Shown here in pieces: positions 46,048 through 55,687 of a stretch of 64,000 nucleotides of DNA. Below the pieces are notes generated by a model. The model saw nothing but the letters and a program-made list of their open reading frames with translations. It was not told where the DNA came from and ran no database searches. Within the stretch, counting starts at the first letter, position 1. Each line of letters starts with the position of its first letter. This DNA is from Affinibrenneria salicis (GTDB lineage Bacteria; Pseudomonadota; Gammaproteobacteria; Enterobacterales; Enterobacteriaceae): contig NZ_VYKJ01000006.1 of assembly GCF_008710095.1 (NCBI RefSeq), forward strand, positions 248,001 to 312,000. The letters are read 5' to 3'. The translations under genes and the position numbers were made by a program.

Positions 46048-46458
46048 ATGAGAGTAACCGGGCTGGGACGATGCCTCGTTTGGCTGGCGGCCGGCGGCGC
46101 GCTGACGCTGCTGACCGGCTGTGGACGCGGGTGGCAACGGGATGTCGACGGTATGCCGGATGTTTCGTCCATCCGCTTACAGCAGCAGGGGACTCAGTGG
46201 GTCGCGCAGCCGCCGGATTGCGCGTCTCTGCTGCAGCCGCAGCGCGACTGGCGCGATAACGATCGCTGGCGTATTGCGTTCGGCTGCGCCACCTATACCA
46301 ACCTGGCGGTGAGTCTGGCGCGCCCGCAGGATTTGGCCGCGCCGCAGCCGTACCGCGCTATGCAGGCGGATGCGGCGGGGTTGGCGGTAAAGCGCTATCG
46401 CGACAACCAGGTTGAACCGCTGCGGGAAACCCATTCCACGAAAAAAGTGAGTGAGTGA
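46048..46458 (+). CDS. CpaD-like pilus lipoprotein
   Basis: 136 residues from ATG 46048, set by GGAG 7 nt upstream; an in-frame TTG lies at 46009. A lipobox LLTGC near residue 24 marks it as an outer-membrane lipoprotein. The C-terminal half carries the CpaD hallmark FGCATYTNLAVSLARPQDL. It assists secretin stability (role of CpaD or RcpB). It is shorter than CpaD of Caulobacter, lacking most of the N-terminal region. Confidence 0.8.
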   Translation: MRVTGLGRCLVWLAAGGALTLLTGCGRGWQRDVDGMPDVSSIRLQQQGTQWVAQPPDCASLLQPQRDWRDNDRWRIAFGCATYTNLAVSLARPQDLAAPQPYRAMQADAAGLAVKRYRDNQVEPLRETHSTKKVSE

Positions 46459-46460
46459 CC

Positions 46461-47669
46461 ATGAGTGTTCTGGGCGATAAAGATCGCAGTGAATTACGCG
46501 CGGTGACCTTCGCGGCCTTTGTGCAGGACGCCGACAGCAAGGAGTCTCTGACGCGCTTTCTGAAGGCCAGCACCGTCAACGACTGCCGGGTTGAGCGCGG
46601 CAATATCGACGACGCCATCGCCTGGCTGAAAAAGGTCGGCCGTTCGCCTCAGCGCCTGCTGGTCGATATCGCCGGCTCCAGCGGGCCGCTGGATGAGCTG
46701 GATCGGCTGGCCAACGCCTGCGAACCTTCGGTGCAGGTTTATGTCGTCGGCGATCGCAACGATATCGGGCTGTATCGCAACCTGCTGCAGCGCGGCGTGC
46801 AGGACTATCTGGTGAAGCCGCTGGGCACCGAGTTGCTGCGTCGCGTGCTGGATGAGGACGATCACAATCCGGTGCGGCAGCGCCGGCTGGGCAAGGCGAT
46901 CGCGGTGGTCGGCACGCGCGGCGGCGTCGGCACCACCAGCGTGGCGGTGCATTTGGCCCGCGCGCTGTCCGCCGGCGGCGCCCACCGGCGCGTCGCCTAT
47001 ATCGACCTCGATTTCTATGGCGGCAGCGGCACCAGCATGCTCGGCCTGTCGGGCGGCAACTCGCTGGTGGAGATTATGGGCAACGTCAGCCGGCTGGACC
47101 CGCAGTACCTGGAACGCACCCTGACCACGGCGGATAACCGGCTGTATGCTCTCGGCGCCGAGCTGGACTATATGGATCCGTTCGAGGCCAGCGAAGGCGT
47201 ACTGGGCGAACTGCTGACCACGTTGAGCCAGCATTTTCACTATGTGGTGCTGGATGTGCCGCAGCGCGGCGGCGCCCTGGCGTCCGAGGCGTTTCTGCAC
47301 GCCAGCCTGGCCTGCGTGGTGACGGAGCCGTCGGTATATTCGGCGCGTACGCTGGTCAGACTGGCGCGCCATATCGAAGCCCACCCCAATCCGGCCACCG
47401 TGTACAGCATTGTGAATCAGACGCAGCCGCTCAACCGCAACAAAGTGAATATTAACGACTTTATGAAAACGGTGGATCTGCCGGTGGCGGTGCACATCGG
47501 CTATGACGCGCAGGCGCTGTCGCTGGCGGAAAATCTGGCTCAGGCGCTGCCCGAACGCGGCGAGTTCGCGCGCGGCATCAAACAGCTGGCCGGCATCCTG
47601 ACCGGCGAGGCGCAAAGTAAACCGAAAACGGCGTGGTGGCCAGCGCTGCGCAGAGGGAAAACGGCATGA
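46461..47669 (+). CDS. tadZ: Pilus localisation ATPase TadZ/CpaE
   Basis: 402 residues from ATG 46461 (ORF extends to an in-frame GTG 46455). An atypical receiver-like N-terminal domain (about 1-130) precedes a ParA/MinD-like ATPase with P-loop VGTRGGVGTTSVAVHLA. The usual KGGVGKT lysines are replaced (R and T), as in many TadZ proteins. IDLDFYGGSGTSML is the Walker A' region. It sets the polar site for the pilus machine. It overlaps tadA by 4 bp (ATGA). Confidence 0.88.
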   Translation: MSVLGDKDRSELRAVTFAAFVQDADSKESLTRFLKASTVNDCRVERGNIDDAIAWLKKVGRSPQRLLVDIAGSSGPLDELDRLANACEPSVQVYVVGDRNDIGLYRNLLQRGVQDYLVKPLGTELLRRVLDEDDHNPVRQRRLGKAIAVVGTRGGVGTTSVAVHLARALSAGGAHRRVAYIDLDFYGGSGTSMLGLSGGNSLVEIMGNVSRLDPQYLERTLTTADNRLYALGAELDYMDPFEASEGVLGELLTTLSQHFHYVVLDVPQRGGALASEAFLHASLACVVTEPSVYSARTLVRLARHIEAHPNPATVYSIVNQTQPLNRNKVNINDFMKTVDLPVAVHIGYDAQALSLAENLAQALPERGEFARGIKQLAGILTGEAQSKPKTAWWPALRRGKTA

Positions 47670-49123
47670 GTTTCGGTCGCAAACCCGTCAGATCGGCCAC
47701 GCCGTTCAGCCTCGCGCCATCGCCTGAAACGCCGGCGACGGAGCCGCGCGAGCGACCAAATAGCGCGCCGGCGGCCGCTCCGTCGCCAGCTCCGGTAGCG
47801 GCAACGGATATGACGCCGGAAAATGCGTCGGCGTCGTATCGACTGCCCGGCGTGGAAGATTCGGTGGTGCGTTCCGACCACTATGCCCGTATCCGACAAA
47901 CCGTGTTCGCCACGATAGACGTCTCCAGCGCGCTACAGCGTTCGCGGGACGAGGTGCGGCTCGACGTGGAGGCGATCATTGAGGAAACGGTGGTCGCCGA
48001 AGGCATGCCGGTGACGCAGACCGAACAGCGGCTGATGGGGCAGGAGATCCTCAATGACATGTTCGGGATCGGGCCGATCGAACCGCTGCTGCAGGACGAT
48101 ACGGTTTCCGACATCATGGTGAACGGTCCGGATCAGATCTACGTCGAACGTTTCGGCAAGCTGGAGCTGACGCCGCTTAAGTTCCGCGATAACGCGCATG
48201 TGATCAGCGTCGCCCAACGCATCGCTTCCTCGGTGGGGCGGCGGGTGGATGAAAGCAGCCCGATGGTGGATGCCCGCCTGACCGACGGCAGCCGCGTGAA
48301 CGTCATTTTACCGCCGCTGGCGATCGACGGCGCGTCGATCTCGATCCGTAAATTCTCGCGCAAGAACCTGACGCTGCAGCGCATGGCCGCGAGGGGCAGT
48401 CTGTCGCCCGCGATGGCCCGGGTGCTGGAAATCGCAGCGGCCAGCCGGCTGAACATTCTTATTTCCGGCGGTACCGGATCGGGCAAGACCACGCTGCTCA
48501 ACGCGCTGTCGCGTTTTATCTCCACTTCCGAACGTATCATTACCGTTGAGGATGCGGCGGAGCTGCAGCTACAGCAGCCGCACGTCCTGAGACTGGAAAC
48601 GCGGCCGGCGAACCTGGAGGGCACCGGCAAGATCACCCAGGGCGATCTGGTGCGCAACGCGCTGCGTATGCGGCCGGACAGGATCATTCTGGGGGAAACC
48701 CGCGGGCTGGAAGCGCTGGATGTGCTGCAGGCGATGAATACCGGCCACGACGGTTCGATGACCACCCTGCACGCCAATAATCCGCGCGATGCGCTGATCC
48801 GGCTGGAAAGCATGGTGCTGATGGCCAACGGCAATTTGCCGCTCTATTCCATCCGCCGGCAGATCGCCAGCGCGGTACATATGATCGTGCAGGTGGAGCG
48901 TATGCGCGACGGCACCCGGCGCATCACCAGCATCGCCGAACTGGCCGGCATGGAGGGCGACGTAATCGTGATGCAGGAGCTGTTTCGCTTTAATTATGAC
49001 GCCAGCGCTTACGACGACGAGGTGAAGGGCACCTACGACAGCAGCAATATGCGGCCGATTTTCGCCGAGCGCGCGCGCTATTTCGGCATGGAAACGGCGC
49101 TGCTGGAGGCGGTGCATCCATGA
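47666..49123 (+). CDS. tadA: Tad pilus secretion ATPase TadA/CpaF
   Basis: 485 residues from ATG 47666, overlapping the tadZ stop. A Pro/Ala-rich, poorly conserved N-terminal segment of about 65 residues precedes the T2SSE core. Walker A is ISGGTGSGKTTLLNAL, the Asp box is ITVEDAAELQL, Walker B is DRIILGETRGLEALD and the His box is GSMTTLHANN. It powers pilus extension and perhaps retraction. It interacts with TadB and TadC. Confidence 0.94.
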   Translation: MSFGRKPVRSATPFSLAPSPETPATEPRERPNSAPAAAPSPAPVAATDMTPENASASYRLPGVEDSVVRSDHYARIRQTVFATIDVSSALQRSRDEVRLDVEAIIEETVVAEGMPVTQTEQRLMGQEILNDMFGIGPIEPLLQDDTVSDIMVNGPDQIYVERFGKLELTPLKFRDNAHVISVAQRIASSVGRRVDESSPMVDARLTDGSRVNVILPPLAIDGASISIRKFSRKNLTLQRMAARGSLSPAMARVLEIAAASRLNILISGGTGSGKTTLLNALSRFISTSERIITVEDAAELQLQQPHVLRLETRPANLEGTGKITQGDLVRNALRMRPDRIILGETRGLEALDVLQAMNTGHDGSMTTLHANNPRDALIRLESMVLMANGNLPLYSIRRQIASAVHMIVQVERMRDGTRRITSIAELAGMEGDVIVMQELFRFNYDASAYDDEVKGTYDSSNMRPIFAERARYFGMETALLEAVHP

Positions 49124-50103
49124 ATCAGGCCGATATCATCATGATCGCGAGCTTCGTCGCCGTGGTATTGGCCGGGCTGGCGCTGATGGTATTGCATGAT
49201 GTGCTGCGCCATCGCGCGGCGGCGCGTATCCGGCTGCGGCTGAAAAGCGTCACCGGCGCGTCGCATAACGCGTCGCGGCAGAAAATCCTGCAGGAGCTGG
49301 AGCGCGCTCAGGCGGAAGCGCGTCAGCGTCGGCGGCGCGAAGCGATGGGCACCCTGGGCTACTATTTCAACCGGCTGGATACCGTCGCCGGGCGTCAGGG
49401 CAACCGTCTTCTGAGCGGCAGCGTGCTGGGGACTCTGGCGCTGGCCGTCGCGCTGCTGTTTCTCGGTTTTCTGCCCATAACCTGGTGGAGCATTCCCGCG
49501 GCGCTGTTGCTGGCGCCGCTGGCGGTTGCGGTCTTGCTTTATCGTAAACAGGTGGATCGTTTTCAGGTCAGCTTCCTCAACCAGCTGTCGGACGCGATGG
49601 ATATGATTACCCGCGCCAGTCAGGCCGGGATTCCGATCACGCAATCCATCCGCAATGTCGGCGAACACTTCAGCGCGCCGCTCGGCCCGGAGTTTCGCCG
49701 CATGGGCGACAGTCTGCTGCTGGGCAACGATATTCAGGATGTAATGGATGACGCGGTACTGCGCGTGGAACTGCCCGATTTCGCTTTTTTCGCCGTATGT
49801 CTGGCGCTGCAGCGCGATACCGGCGGCTCGCTGGTGGAGGCGCTGGATAATCTGGCCGCCATTATTCGCGCCCGGCGCGATCTGCGCCTGAAAACCAAAG
49901 CGATGACGGCGGAAGGACGTTTGTCCGGCCTGATCCTGGCGGCCTTGCCGTTTTTTATCACCGGCGCGCTGTTTGCGCTCAGTCCGGACTATATCGGCGT
50001 GCTGTTTGAAACGCCCACCGGGCAAAAGATGCTGTGGGCGGCGGGCATTATGCTGCTGCTCGGCGTGTTGTTGATCCGCAAAATAGCCAGCATGGAGGTT
50101 TGA
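49120..50103 (+). CDS. tadB: Tad inner-membrane platform protein TadB
   Basis: 327 residues. An N-terminal helix, a charged cytosolic segment (coiled coil, about 40-85), two central helices and the T2SSF domain with a final pair of helices; the DAMDMITRASQAGIPITQSI motif marks the family. It overlaps tadA by 4 bp and forms with TadC the inner-membrane base on which the ATPase acts. Confidence 0.92.
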   Translation: MNQADIIMIASFVAVVLAGLALMVLHDVLRHRAAARIRLRLKSVTGASHNASRQKILQELERAQAEARQRRRREAMGTLGYYFNRLDTVAGRQGNRLLSGSVLGTLALAVALLFLGFLPITWWSIPAALLLAPLAVAVLLYRKQVDRFQVSFLNQLSDAMDMITRASQAGIPITQSIRNVGEHFSAPLGPEFRRMGDSLLLGNDIQDVMDDAVLRVELPDFAFFAVCLALQRDTGGSLVEALDNLAAIIRARRDLRLKTKAMTAEGRLSGLILAALPFFITGALFALSPDYIGVLFETPTGQKMLWAAGIMLLLGVLLIRKIASMEV

Positions 50104-50104
50104 G

Positions 50105-51046
50105 ATGGCGCTATTGAACCTGATGGCGGCGCTGTGCGCGATAGCGGGAGCCGCGCTGTTTCTGTACGCGCGCACCAGCCGCCGCGCGCGGCTCAATGAG
50201 CGTCTGCGCGCCGAGGTGCTGCGTCGGGGCAGCCAGCAGTCACTACAGCGGCCATCCTGGCGCCGCCATCCGTTTATCCGCCGTCTGATCGGGCTGCTGC
50301 AGCCCGTTGGCCAGCTGGCGCCGCTGTTCAGCGCCGCTCAGCGTACGGAAATCGCCGGCAAACTGGTGTCCGCCGGGTTTCGCGGCTCACAGGCGCTGAT
50401 GATCGTCGCCGCGCTGGCCCTGCTGTCGGTGCTGGTTTTGCTGGCGCTGGTGGCGGCGTTTATCTGGCCGCTGCTGGGCGGCAATCAGCTCTGGGGCATT
50501 TTGCTGTGTCTGCTGGCGGTCTATCTGGGCACGCTGTTGCCGCGTATTGTCCTCGACCGTTTAGTGGTGCGGCGTCAGCACCTGATCCAGCAGGGGCTGC
50601 CGGATGCTCTCGACCTGCTGGTGATCTGTACCAACGCCGGTCTGGGGCTGAACAGCGCCATTCAGCGGGTGGCGGAGGAGATGGACATCGTCTGCCCGGC
50701 GCTGGCGGATGAGCTGCGCCTGACCTCGGGCGAGCTACAGATCAGCAACGATACGGACGTTGTGCTGAAGCGACTGGCGCAGCGTACCGGGCTGGAGTCG
50801 GTCAATACGCTGGTCAATACCTTACTGCAGTCCCGCCAGTACGGCACCGCCATTACTCAGGCGCTGCGTATTCTGGCGCGCTCGGAGCGCACCGCCCGCA
50901 TGATGCGGCTGGAAGAAGCGGCCGCAAAGCTGGCGGTCAAAATCACCCTGCCGATGATGCTGTTTATTCTGCCCACGGTATTGATTGTGGCGGCCGGACC
51001 GGCGGTGCTGGGATTAATCGCTTTTTTCGCCTCACAGCAACAATGA
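50105..51046 (+). CDS. tadC: Tad inner-membrane platform protein TadC
   Basis: 313 residues, T2SSF domain. The LPDALDLLVICTNAGLGLNSAI motif near residue 160 parallels that of TadB, followed by the ALRILARSERTARMMRLEEAAAK cytosolic block. Four helices. It starts 1 nt after the tadB stop. Confidence 0.92.
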   Translation: MALLNLMAALCAIAGAALFLYARTSRRARLNERLRAEVLRRGSQQSLQRPSWRRHPFIRRLIGLLQPVGQLAPLFSAAQRTEIAGKLVSAGFRGSQALMIVAALALLSVLVLLALVAAFIWPLLGGNQLWGILLCLLAVYLGTLLPRIVLDRLVVRRQHLIQQGLPDALDLLVICTNAGLGLNSAIQRVAEEMDIVCPALADELRLTSGELQISNDTDVVLKRLAQRTGLESVNTLVNTLLQSRQYGTAITQALRILARSERTARMMRLEEAAAKLAVKITLPMMLFILPTVLIVAAGPAVLGLIAFFASQQQ

Positions 51047-51067
51047 CGACACAACGGAAAGGTAACG

Positions 51068-51862
51068 ATGATGAACGGTAATTTCCGCGCGCTCATGGCG
51101 CTGGTTGCAGCGCTGTCGCTCACGGCATGTTCGGCGCTGCATACCCCGGCGCCGTCGACGGGCAGGTCGGCGCCGGGTTTGTCGGCGACGGAGTCCGGCG
51201 ATGTGCGCATCGCCGCCAGCGCGCTGCAGAGCGGCGATGTGAACGCCGCTCTTTCGATATACAGCCGCCTGGCGCAGACCCATCCCGACATGGCGGATGC
51301 CTGGCTGGGTCTGGCCGATAGCCATTTTCTGCAGGCGGAGTTTGATGCCGCGAACAAGGCTTATGTCAGCGCGCAGCGACTGGCGCCGGACAATATCAAC
51401 GCCTGGCTGGGTCCGGCGCGCATTTTGGTGCGCCAGCGCAATCTGCCGGCGGCGATTGAGCGCTTCCGTTCGATCCTGACGCGCTTCCCGGACAATCCGC
51501 AGGCCTTGTCCGGACTGGGCGTCAGTTACGATCTGTCCGGCGACTATCGCCAGGCGCAGAGCACCTACCGGCGCGGGTTACAGCTGTATCCGGATGATAC
51601 GGCGCTGCGCAACAATCTGGGGCTATCGCTGGCGCTGAATGGTCAGCCGCGCGAAGCGGTCAATGTGCTGCTCGGCACCAGCGGCGTGTCCGGCCGCCTG
51701 CCGCAGGAGCGGGATAATCTGGCGCTGGCCTACGGCATGCTGGGCCGCGACGATGCGGCGGAAGATATCCTGATGATCTCGCAGTCCCAGGACATGGTGC
51801 AGGATAACCTGGCGTTTTACCGCTACCTGCGTCAGAGCGCGGGGGCGGATACGCATGAATAG
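51068..51862 (+). CDS. tadD: Tad lipoprotein with TPR repeats, TadD
   Basis: 264 residues. A lipobox SLTAC near residue 21 makes it a lipoprotein. Tetratricopeptide repeats fill residues 40-230 (ALQSGDVNAALSIYSRLAQ, then LGVSYDLSGDYRQAQSTYRRG, with a degenerate last repeat). TadD acts as a pilotin-like factor for the secretin. It overlaps tadE by 8 bp. Confidence 0.9.
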   Translation: MMNGNFRALMALVAALSLTACSALHTPAPSTGRSAPGLSATESGDVRIAASALQSGDVNAALSIYSRLAQTHPDMADAWLGLADSHFLQAEFDAANKAYVSAQRLAPDNINAWLGPARILVRQRNLPAAIERFRSILTRFPDNPQALSGLGVSYDLSGDYRQAQSTYRRGLQLYPDDTALRNNLGLSLALNGQPREAVNVLLGTSGVSGRLPQERDNLALAYGMLGRDDAAEDILMISQSQDMVQDNLAFYRYLRQSAGADTHE

Positions 51863-52343
51863 CCTGCGGCGGCGCGCGATCAGGCTGCGCCGCAATCAGC
51901 GGGGGGTAACGGCGCTGGAATATGCGCTGGTGGCGCCGCTGCTGTTCGCGGTGCTGTTTATCGCCATCGAAATGGCCTTCATCATGCTGGCGGACGCCCA
52001 TCTGGATGTGGCGGCCAACCGGGTGGCGCGCATGGGGCGCATCGGTATTACCGGCGACTGCCGACAGGCGGTGAGCAAGGTGATGAACAAGACGCTAGCG
52101 GCCTGGATTAGCGCGGACAGCGTGGTGTACGCCGAAGCGAAGGTGTATGCCCCGGGCGGCGACAACGCGTTCGGCGATCTTAACGATCCGAACTATCAGC
52201 CGGCGTGCGACGTTGGGGATGTGGGAAATATGGTGATTTACCGGCTGGGCTTCGACCGTCCCGGGCTGACCGGCTTCATCTCCTGGCTGGGGCTGAGTCG
52301 GGTTCGCTTCGAGCGAGTGATCCTGATCCAGAATGAGCCATGA
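51855..52343 (+). CDS. tadE: Pseudopilin TadE
   Basis: 162 residues. A processing site RNQRG/VTALEYALVAP lies near residue 17, with the Glu at +5, followed by one hydrophobic helix; the globular part has two cysteines (GDCRQAV, PACDVGD). It resembles TadE minor pilins. The start overlaps tadD. Confidence 0.9.
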   Translation: MNSLRRRAIRLRRNQRGVTALEYALVAPLLFAVLFIAIEMAFIMLADAHLDVAANRVARMGRIGITGDCRQAVSKVMNKTLAAWISADSVVYAEAKVYAPGGDNAFGDLNDPNYQPACDVGDVGNMVIYRLGFDRPGLTGFISWLGLSRVRFERVILIQNEP

Positions 52344-52981
52344 GAATAACGCCGATGACGATTTTTTTCCGCTACTGGTCGCATTTAACGCGGCGTATGG
52401 GGCGCGACAGCCGGGGAATGGTGGCGATTGAAGCCGCGCTGGTTATTCCGCTCGCGGTGTTTTTTATCATCGCTTCGTGGGAACTGTACCAGTATTTCAG
52501 AACGGCCTCGGTGGTGGATCGCACGGCGTTTATGGTAGCCAACAGCCTGGCTATGCAGCGCGACCTAAAGGATGGCGATAGCCAATGCACGCTGGCGAAC
52601 GCGGTCTGCACCTATAACGCCATCGCCGCCGATCTGATGACGCCGCTCGATTATAAAAGCCGGGGCGGGATGGTGATCAGCCTGTATGAGGTTGAAACCG
52701 ATGAGGATGGCAACAACCCGGTCTGGAAAAGCAGCCCGCAGTGGCAAAAGATTTATCGGGGCGGCGACAACTCGCGCGACCTGTCGTCGCGCCTGACGCC
52801 GCCGGAGGGGTTCCCGGATCCGGCCACTAACGATACCGTGATCGCGGTGGAAGTCGTTTATCACTATAGCCCGTTTGTGATGGGCGCGGCCTTCTGGCAG
52901 GCGCTGGGCGGCGAGAAGCAAGTGAGCAGCCGGGTGTTTTACCGTCCGCGTTTCAGCGCGCTGAGGACGCTGAGCGAATGA
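52340..52981 (+). CDS. tadF: Pseudopilin TadF
   Basis: 213 residues. The processing site GRDSRG/MVAIEAALVIP near residue 27 resembles TadE's; one helix and a globular part with Cys61 and Cys68 (DSQCTLANAVC) follow. It overlaps tadE by 4 bp. ATG 52340 is used, though an in-frame second Met lies 6 residues in. Confidence 0.87.
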   Translation: MRITPMTIFFRYWSHLTRRMGRDSRGMVAIEAALVIPLAVFFIIASWELYQYFRTASVVDRTAFMVANSLAMQRDLKDGDSQCTLANAVCTYNAIAADLMTPLDYKSRGGMVISLYEVETDEDGNNPVWKSSPQWQKIYRGGDNSRDLSSRLTPPEGFPDPATNDTVIAVEVVYHYSPFVMGAAFWQALGGEKQVSSRVFYRPRFSALRTLSE

Positions 52982-53000
52982 CGCCGCAGGGGGGATGGGC

Positions 53001-54851
53001 ATGTCCGCGCTAACGCTATTGTTGTTTAACCTGCGGCGCGAGCAGCGCGGCGCGGTCACGCTGACCTGGCTGCTCTGCTTCCCGCTGTTATTAGTGGCTC
53101 TGCTGGGATCGATCGATTTTATCCGCTACAGCGTGGTGCAGAGTAAGCTGCAAAACGCGCTGGATACCGCAGTGATTTCGGCCGGCCGCAATCTGGAAAA
53201 ATTTACGCCTTCCGACGGCGCTCGCGAGGAGGCGCTGTGGCGCGCCGATGCCATCAGCTATTTCTTCAGCAATATGCCGCCGGGGTTTCTGGGCAGCAGC
53301 GTTTCGCGCGATAATTTGACCATTACCTATAGCGAAGAAACCGATGGGCAGGGCGCCACCAGCGGGCAACTGGTGCATATGCGGGCCACCGGCACGCTGC
53401 CGCTGCTGATTGCCGGGATGACCAACCGAACCGGCTTCACGCTGGCGGCGGAAAATGAGGCGGTGCGCCGCACGCGCAGCGATCTGGAAATGGTGCTGGC
53501 GTTGGACAATACCGGGTCGATGGAGAACGAAAATCGGATCGGCGCGTTGAAGGCCGCCTCGCGGGAGTTGGTATCGACCGTGCTGGGAGCCTCGCACAGC
53601 GGCGGCAACAGCAAATCCTATATTGGCATTGTCCCCTTCGCCGATACCGTTTACATCGGCGCGGACAGAGCGCGCTGGCTGTCGCCCGCCGCCCGCGCGT
53701 TGCCCTATATCGAGGCCGGCAAGTATTGGGGCGGCTGCGTGGTGGAGCCTTACGACGGCCGGTTTAACGCCAGACCGGGACTCCCGGGCAGTTTTGAGCC
53801 GTTGATGACGGTCGGGACGCTGAGTTCCGCCAATGGGTTGCAGACCGCCGCCGCGCTGAAAACTCGGGATGCGCCTGACGCCGTGGATTATCGCATTGTG
53901 CCGGGATCAACGCCTGAGATTAGCGGCGATCGCAGTATCAGCGCCGGGCTGGATGCGCACAGCGGCAATATCATCCCTAAGTTCGCCTTCAATGCGAATT
54001 ACCGGCAGTGGCAGTATGGCGATACCGGCGATGTGAACAACTGCCCGAAAAGCCGGCAGATGTTGTTTTTAACCAGTAACGAAAACGCGCTTAACGACAG
54101 GATCGACACTATGGCGGTGGATGGCCGCACCATCATCCCGCTCGGGCTATTGTGGTCGTGGCGCATGCTGGACGCCGGCTGGCGGGGCGAACGGGGCTGG
54201 GGCGACAGCGAGAAACCGCGCAATGCCGCCATCGGCCTGAACAAAGCCATCGTACTGCTGACCGACGGCAATAACGGCCTCGATCCTATTGTGGATAAAA
54301 CCAGTACGAAGAGAGGGGTGGCGATTGATGGTGAACGCGATATCTCGCTGGATTACCACATTAGCTATCAATATCAGGTCAGACAATCGAAGAACGGCGA
54401 CTGGTCGGCGGCGCACTCCGCCAGCCACGGCTTTCATCTCGATAAACTGAATGACGATAACCACTATCTCTCTTTTTATAAATACGCCAACAGCGCCGAC
54501 TTTCATTCTCTGCGGATCGGCAGCGACGAAGAGTTAGACAGCAGCAGCACGGAGATCGCTCCTTATGGCCGTTTGTATCAGGGGTTGCGCAACGGCAACG
54601 CCGACTGGCAGGTCGGCAACGACACGTTGAATACGCTGACCGCCGAACTCTGCAGCAATATTAAAGACAGCGGGATTAAACTCTACACGGTGGTGTTGGG
54701 CAACGGCACCAACAGCAGTACGAAGGCGATGATGCAGAGCTGCTCCAGCGGCACAGCCAGCTATTATTTCGACGCCACCAACGTGGACGATCTGTCGGCG
54801 GCGTTCGCTTCGATAGCCGCTTCGCTCACCGAACTGCGGCTCAATAAGTAA
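53001..54851 (+). CDS. tadG: TadG-like pilus protein with VWA domain
   Basis: 616 residues from ATG 53001, chosen for the AGGGGGG tract upstream; ATG 52995 sits inside that tract. A TadE/G-type N-terminal helix (REQRGAVTLTWLLCFPLLL) is followed by a large periplasmic domain with a von Willebrand A MIDAS motif VLALDNTGSMEN near residue 155 and a second strand IVLLTDGNNG. VWA domains suggest adhesion or metal-dependent protein contact. It closes the conserved tad order. Confidence 0.9.
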   Translation: MSALTLLLFNLRREQRGAVTLTWLLCFPLLLVALLGSIDFIRYSVVQSKLQNALDTAVISAGRNLEKFTPSDGAREEALWRADAISYFFSNMPPGFLGSSVSRDNLTITYSEETDGQGATSGQLVHMRATGTLPLLIAGMTNRTGFTLAAENEAVRRTRSDLEMVLALDNTGSMENENRIGALKAASRELVSTVLGASHSGGNSKSYIGIVPFADTVYIGADRARWLSPAARALPYIEAGKYWGGCVVEPYDGRFNARPGLPGSFEPLMTVGTLSSANGLQTAAALKTRDAPDAVDYRIVPGSTPEISGDRSISAGLDAHSGNIIPKFAFNANYRQWQYGDTGDVNNCPKSRQMLFLTSNENALNDRIDTMAVDGRTIIPLGLLWSWRMLDAGWRGERGWGDSEKPRNAAIGLNKAIVLLTDGNNGLDPIVDKTSTKRGVAIDGERDISLDYHISYQYQVRQSKNGDWSAAHSASHGFHLDKLNDDNHYLSFYKYANSADFHSLRIGSDEELDSSSTEIAPYGRLYQGLRNGNADWQVGNDTLNTLTAELCSNIKDSGIKLYTVVLGNGTNSSTKAMMQSCSSGTASYYFDATNVDDLSAAFASIAASLTELRLNK

Positions 54852-54862
54852 GGGGGGAGGTT

Positions 54863-55090
54863 ATGAATCAAACCGAATTAAGCGCGTTGCTGCAGCAGTC
54901 CGGCTTTCCGCATGATAGCTATTCGATAGGTAAAGATAAGGATGAATCGCTTTGCCTGATCAACGACGGCCTCGGCTGGGTGATGTTTTATAGTGAAAGA
55001 GGAAGGCGCAGCCATCCCGAGTATTTTCAAACGGAAGAGGCCGCCTGCGCGGCGTTTCTGGCCAGCCTGAAGCATATGCTGGGCTACTGA
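54863..55090 (+). CDS. Small hypothetical protein after tadG
   Basis: 75 residues with a strong ribosome site (GGGGGGAGG, 3 nt before ATG). Acidic/aromatic, no signal peptide: HDSYSIGKDKDESLCLINDG, GWVMFYSERGRRS and a helical tail. I recall similar small YSERG-type proteins annotated as possible immunity or unknown proteins, but cannot assign one. It lies 12 bp after tadG and shares its direction, so it may be transcribed with the pilus operon without being part of the pilus. Confidence 0.6.
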   Translation: MNQTELSALLQQSGFPHDSYSIGKDKDESLCLINDGLGWVMFYSERGRRSHPEYFQTEEAACAAFLASLKHMLGY

Positions 55091-55687
55091 GCATCGCGGC
55101 GTCTCCGCCCGCGGCAAGTCGCGTCTCCCCTTCAGGCAGCGGTGCGCCGCATCCGGTTCAGGCGGGTATTTATACCGACGTTCTGTTTTCCTGCAGCCAG
55201 TGTGTAACCCGCGCAATGGACTGGCCTACAAGTACGGCAAAGCGTCTGTCGCCGGCCAGACTGGCGAATAGTCTTTCGTCGGCCGTGAAAAGCGAACAGG
55301 GATCGGCCGCGTTAAACATCCGGCGCACCGTTTCGGCATTGAGCTCGCGGTCCTGACAGGCGTAAGGAATCTCCCTCTGATGCCAGCGTTAAAAACGCCG
55401 GCAGCAGATCGGGCGCCTGCGAGTCAGTGGTTTTATTTCTAAGGGCGGCAGGTCGGCAGAAAGAATAAGAAATCGCCTTACCCGGCGGCAGTAAAAAGCG
55501 CAAGGGTTTGTGAGTGCGTTCACTGTTTAATTGCGGGCAATGTTGTCTCATTTTTAGTTGAAAGCTAGACAATGGCTTGTCTTCTTTGATTCCAATGAAT
55601 CAGGCCATGTATCCAATTGTTTAAATTGTTTTTTATTTCCGGATCAGTCGTTGGTTAATCTGTTTTTCGCCGAAAAGGGGTATACAG
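55091..55687. other. Intergenic region with gene remnant and GntR promoter
   Basis: Nearly 600 bp lie between the small gene and the GntR regulator. The first half contains the coding remnant at 55170-55388. The second half (55500-55680) is AT-rich and must hold the regulator's promoter. I see no RNA gene. Confidence 0.5.
55170..55388 (-). pseudogene. Coding remnant of unknown gene
   Basis: The minus-strand frame ending TAA at 55170 reads RREL-like, well-behaved protein: IPYACQDRELNAETVRRMFN and LFTADERLFASLAGDRRFAV, ending ENRTSV. It has no start with a ribosome site and its 5' end is cut by a stop at about 55389. The upstream stretch APDLLPAFLTLA continues in the adjacent frame. This looks like a frameshifted, shortened gene; family not recognised. 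Confidence 0.4.
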
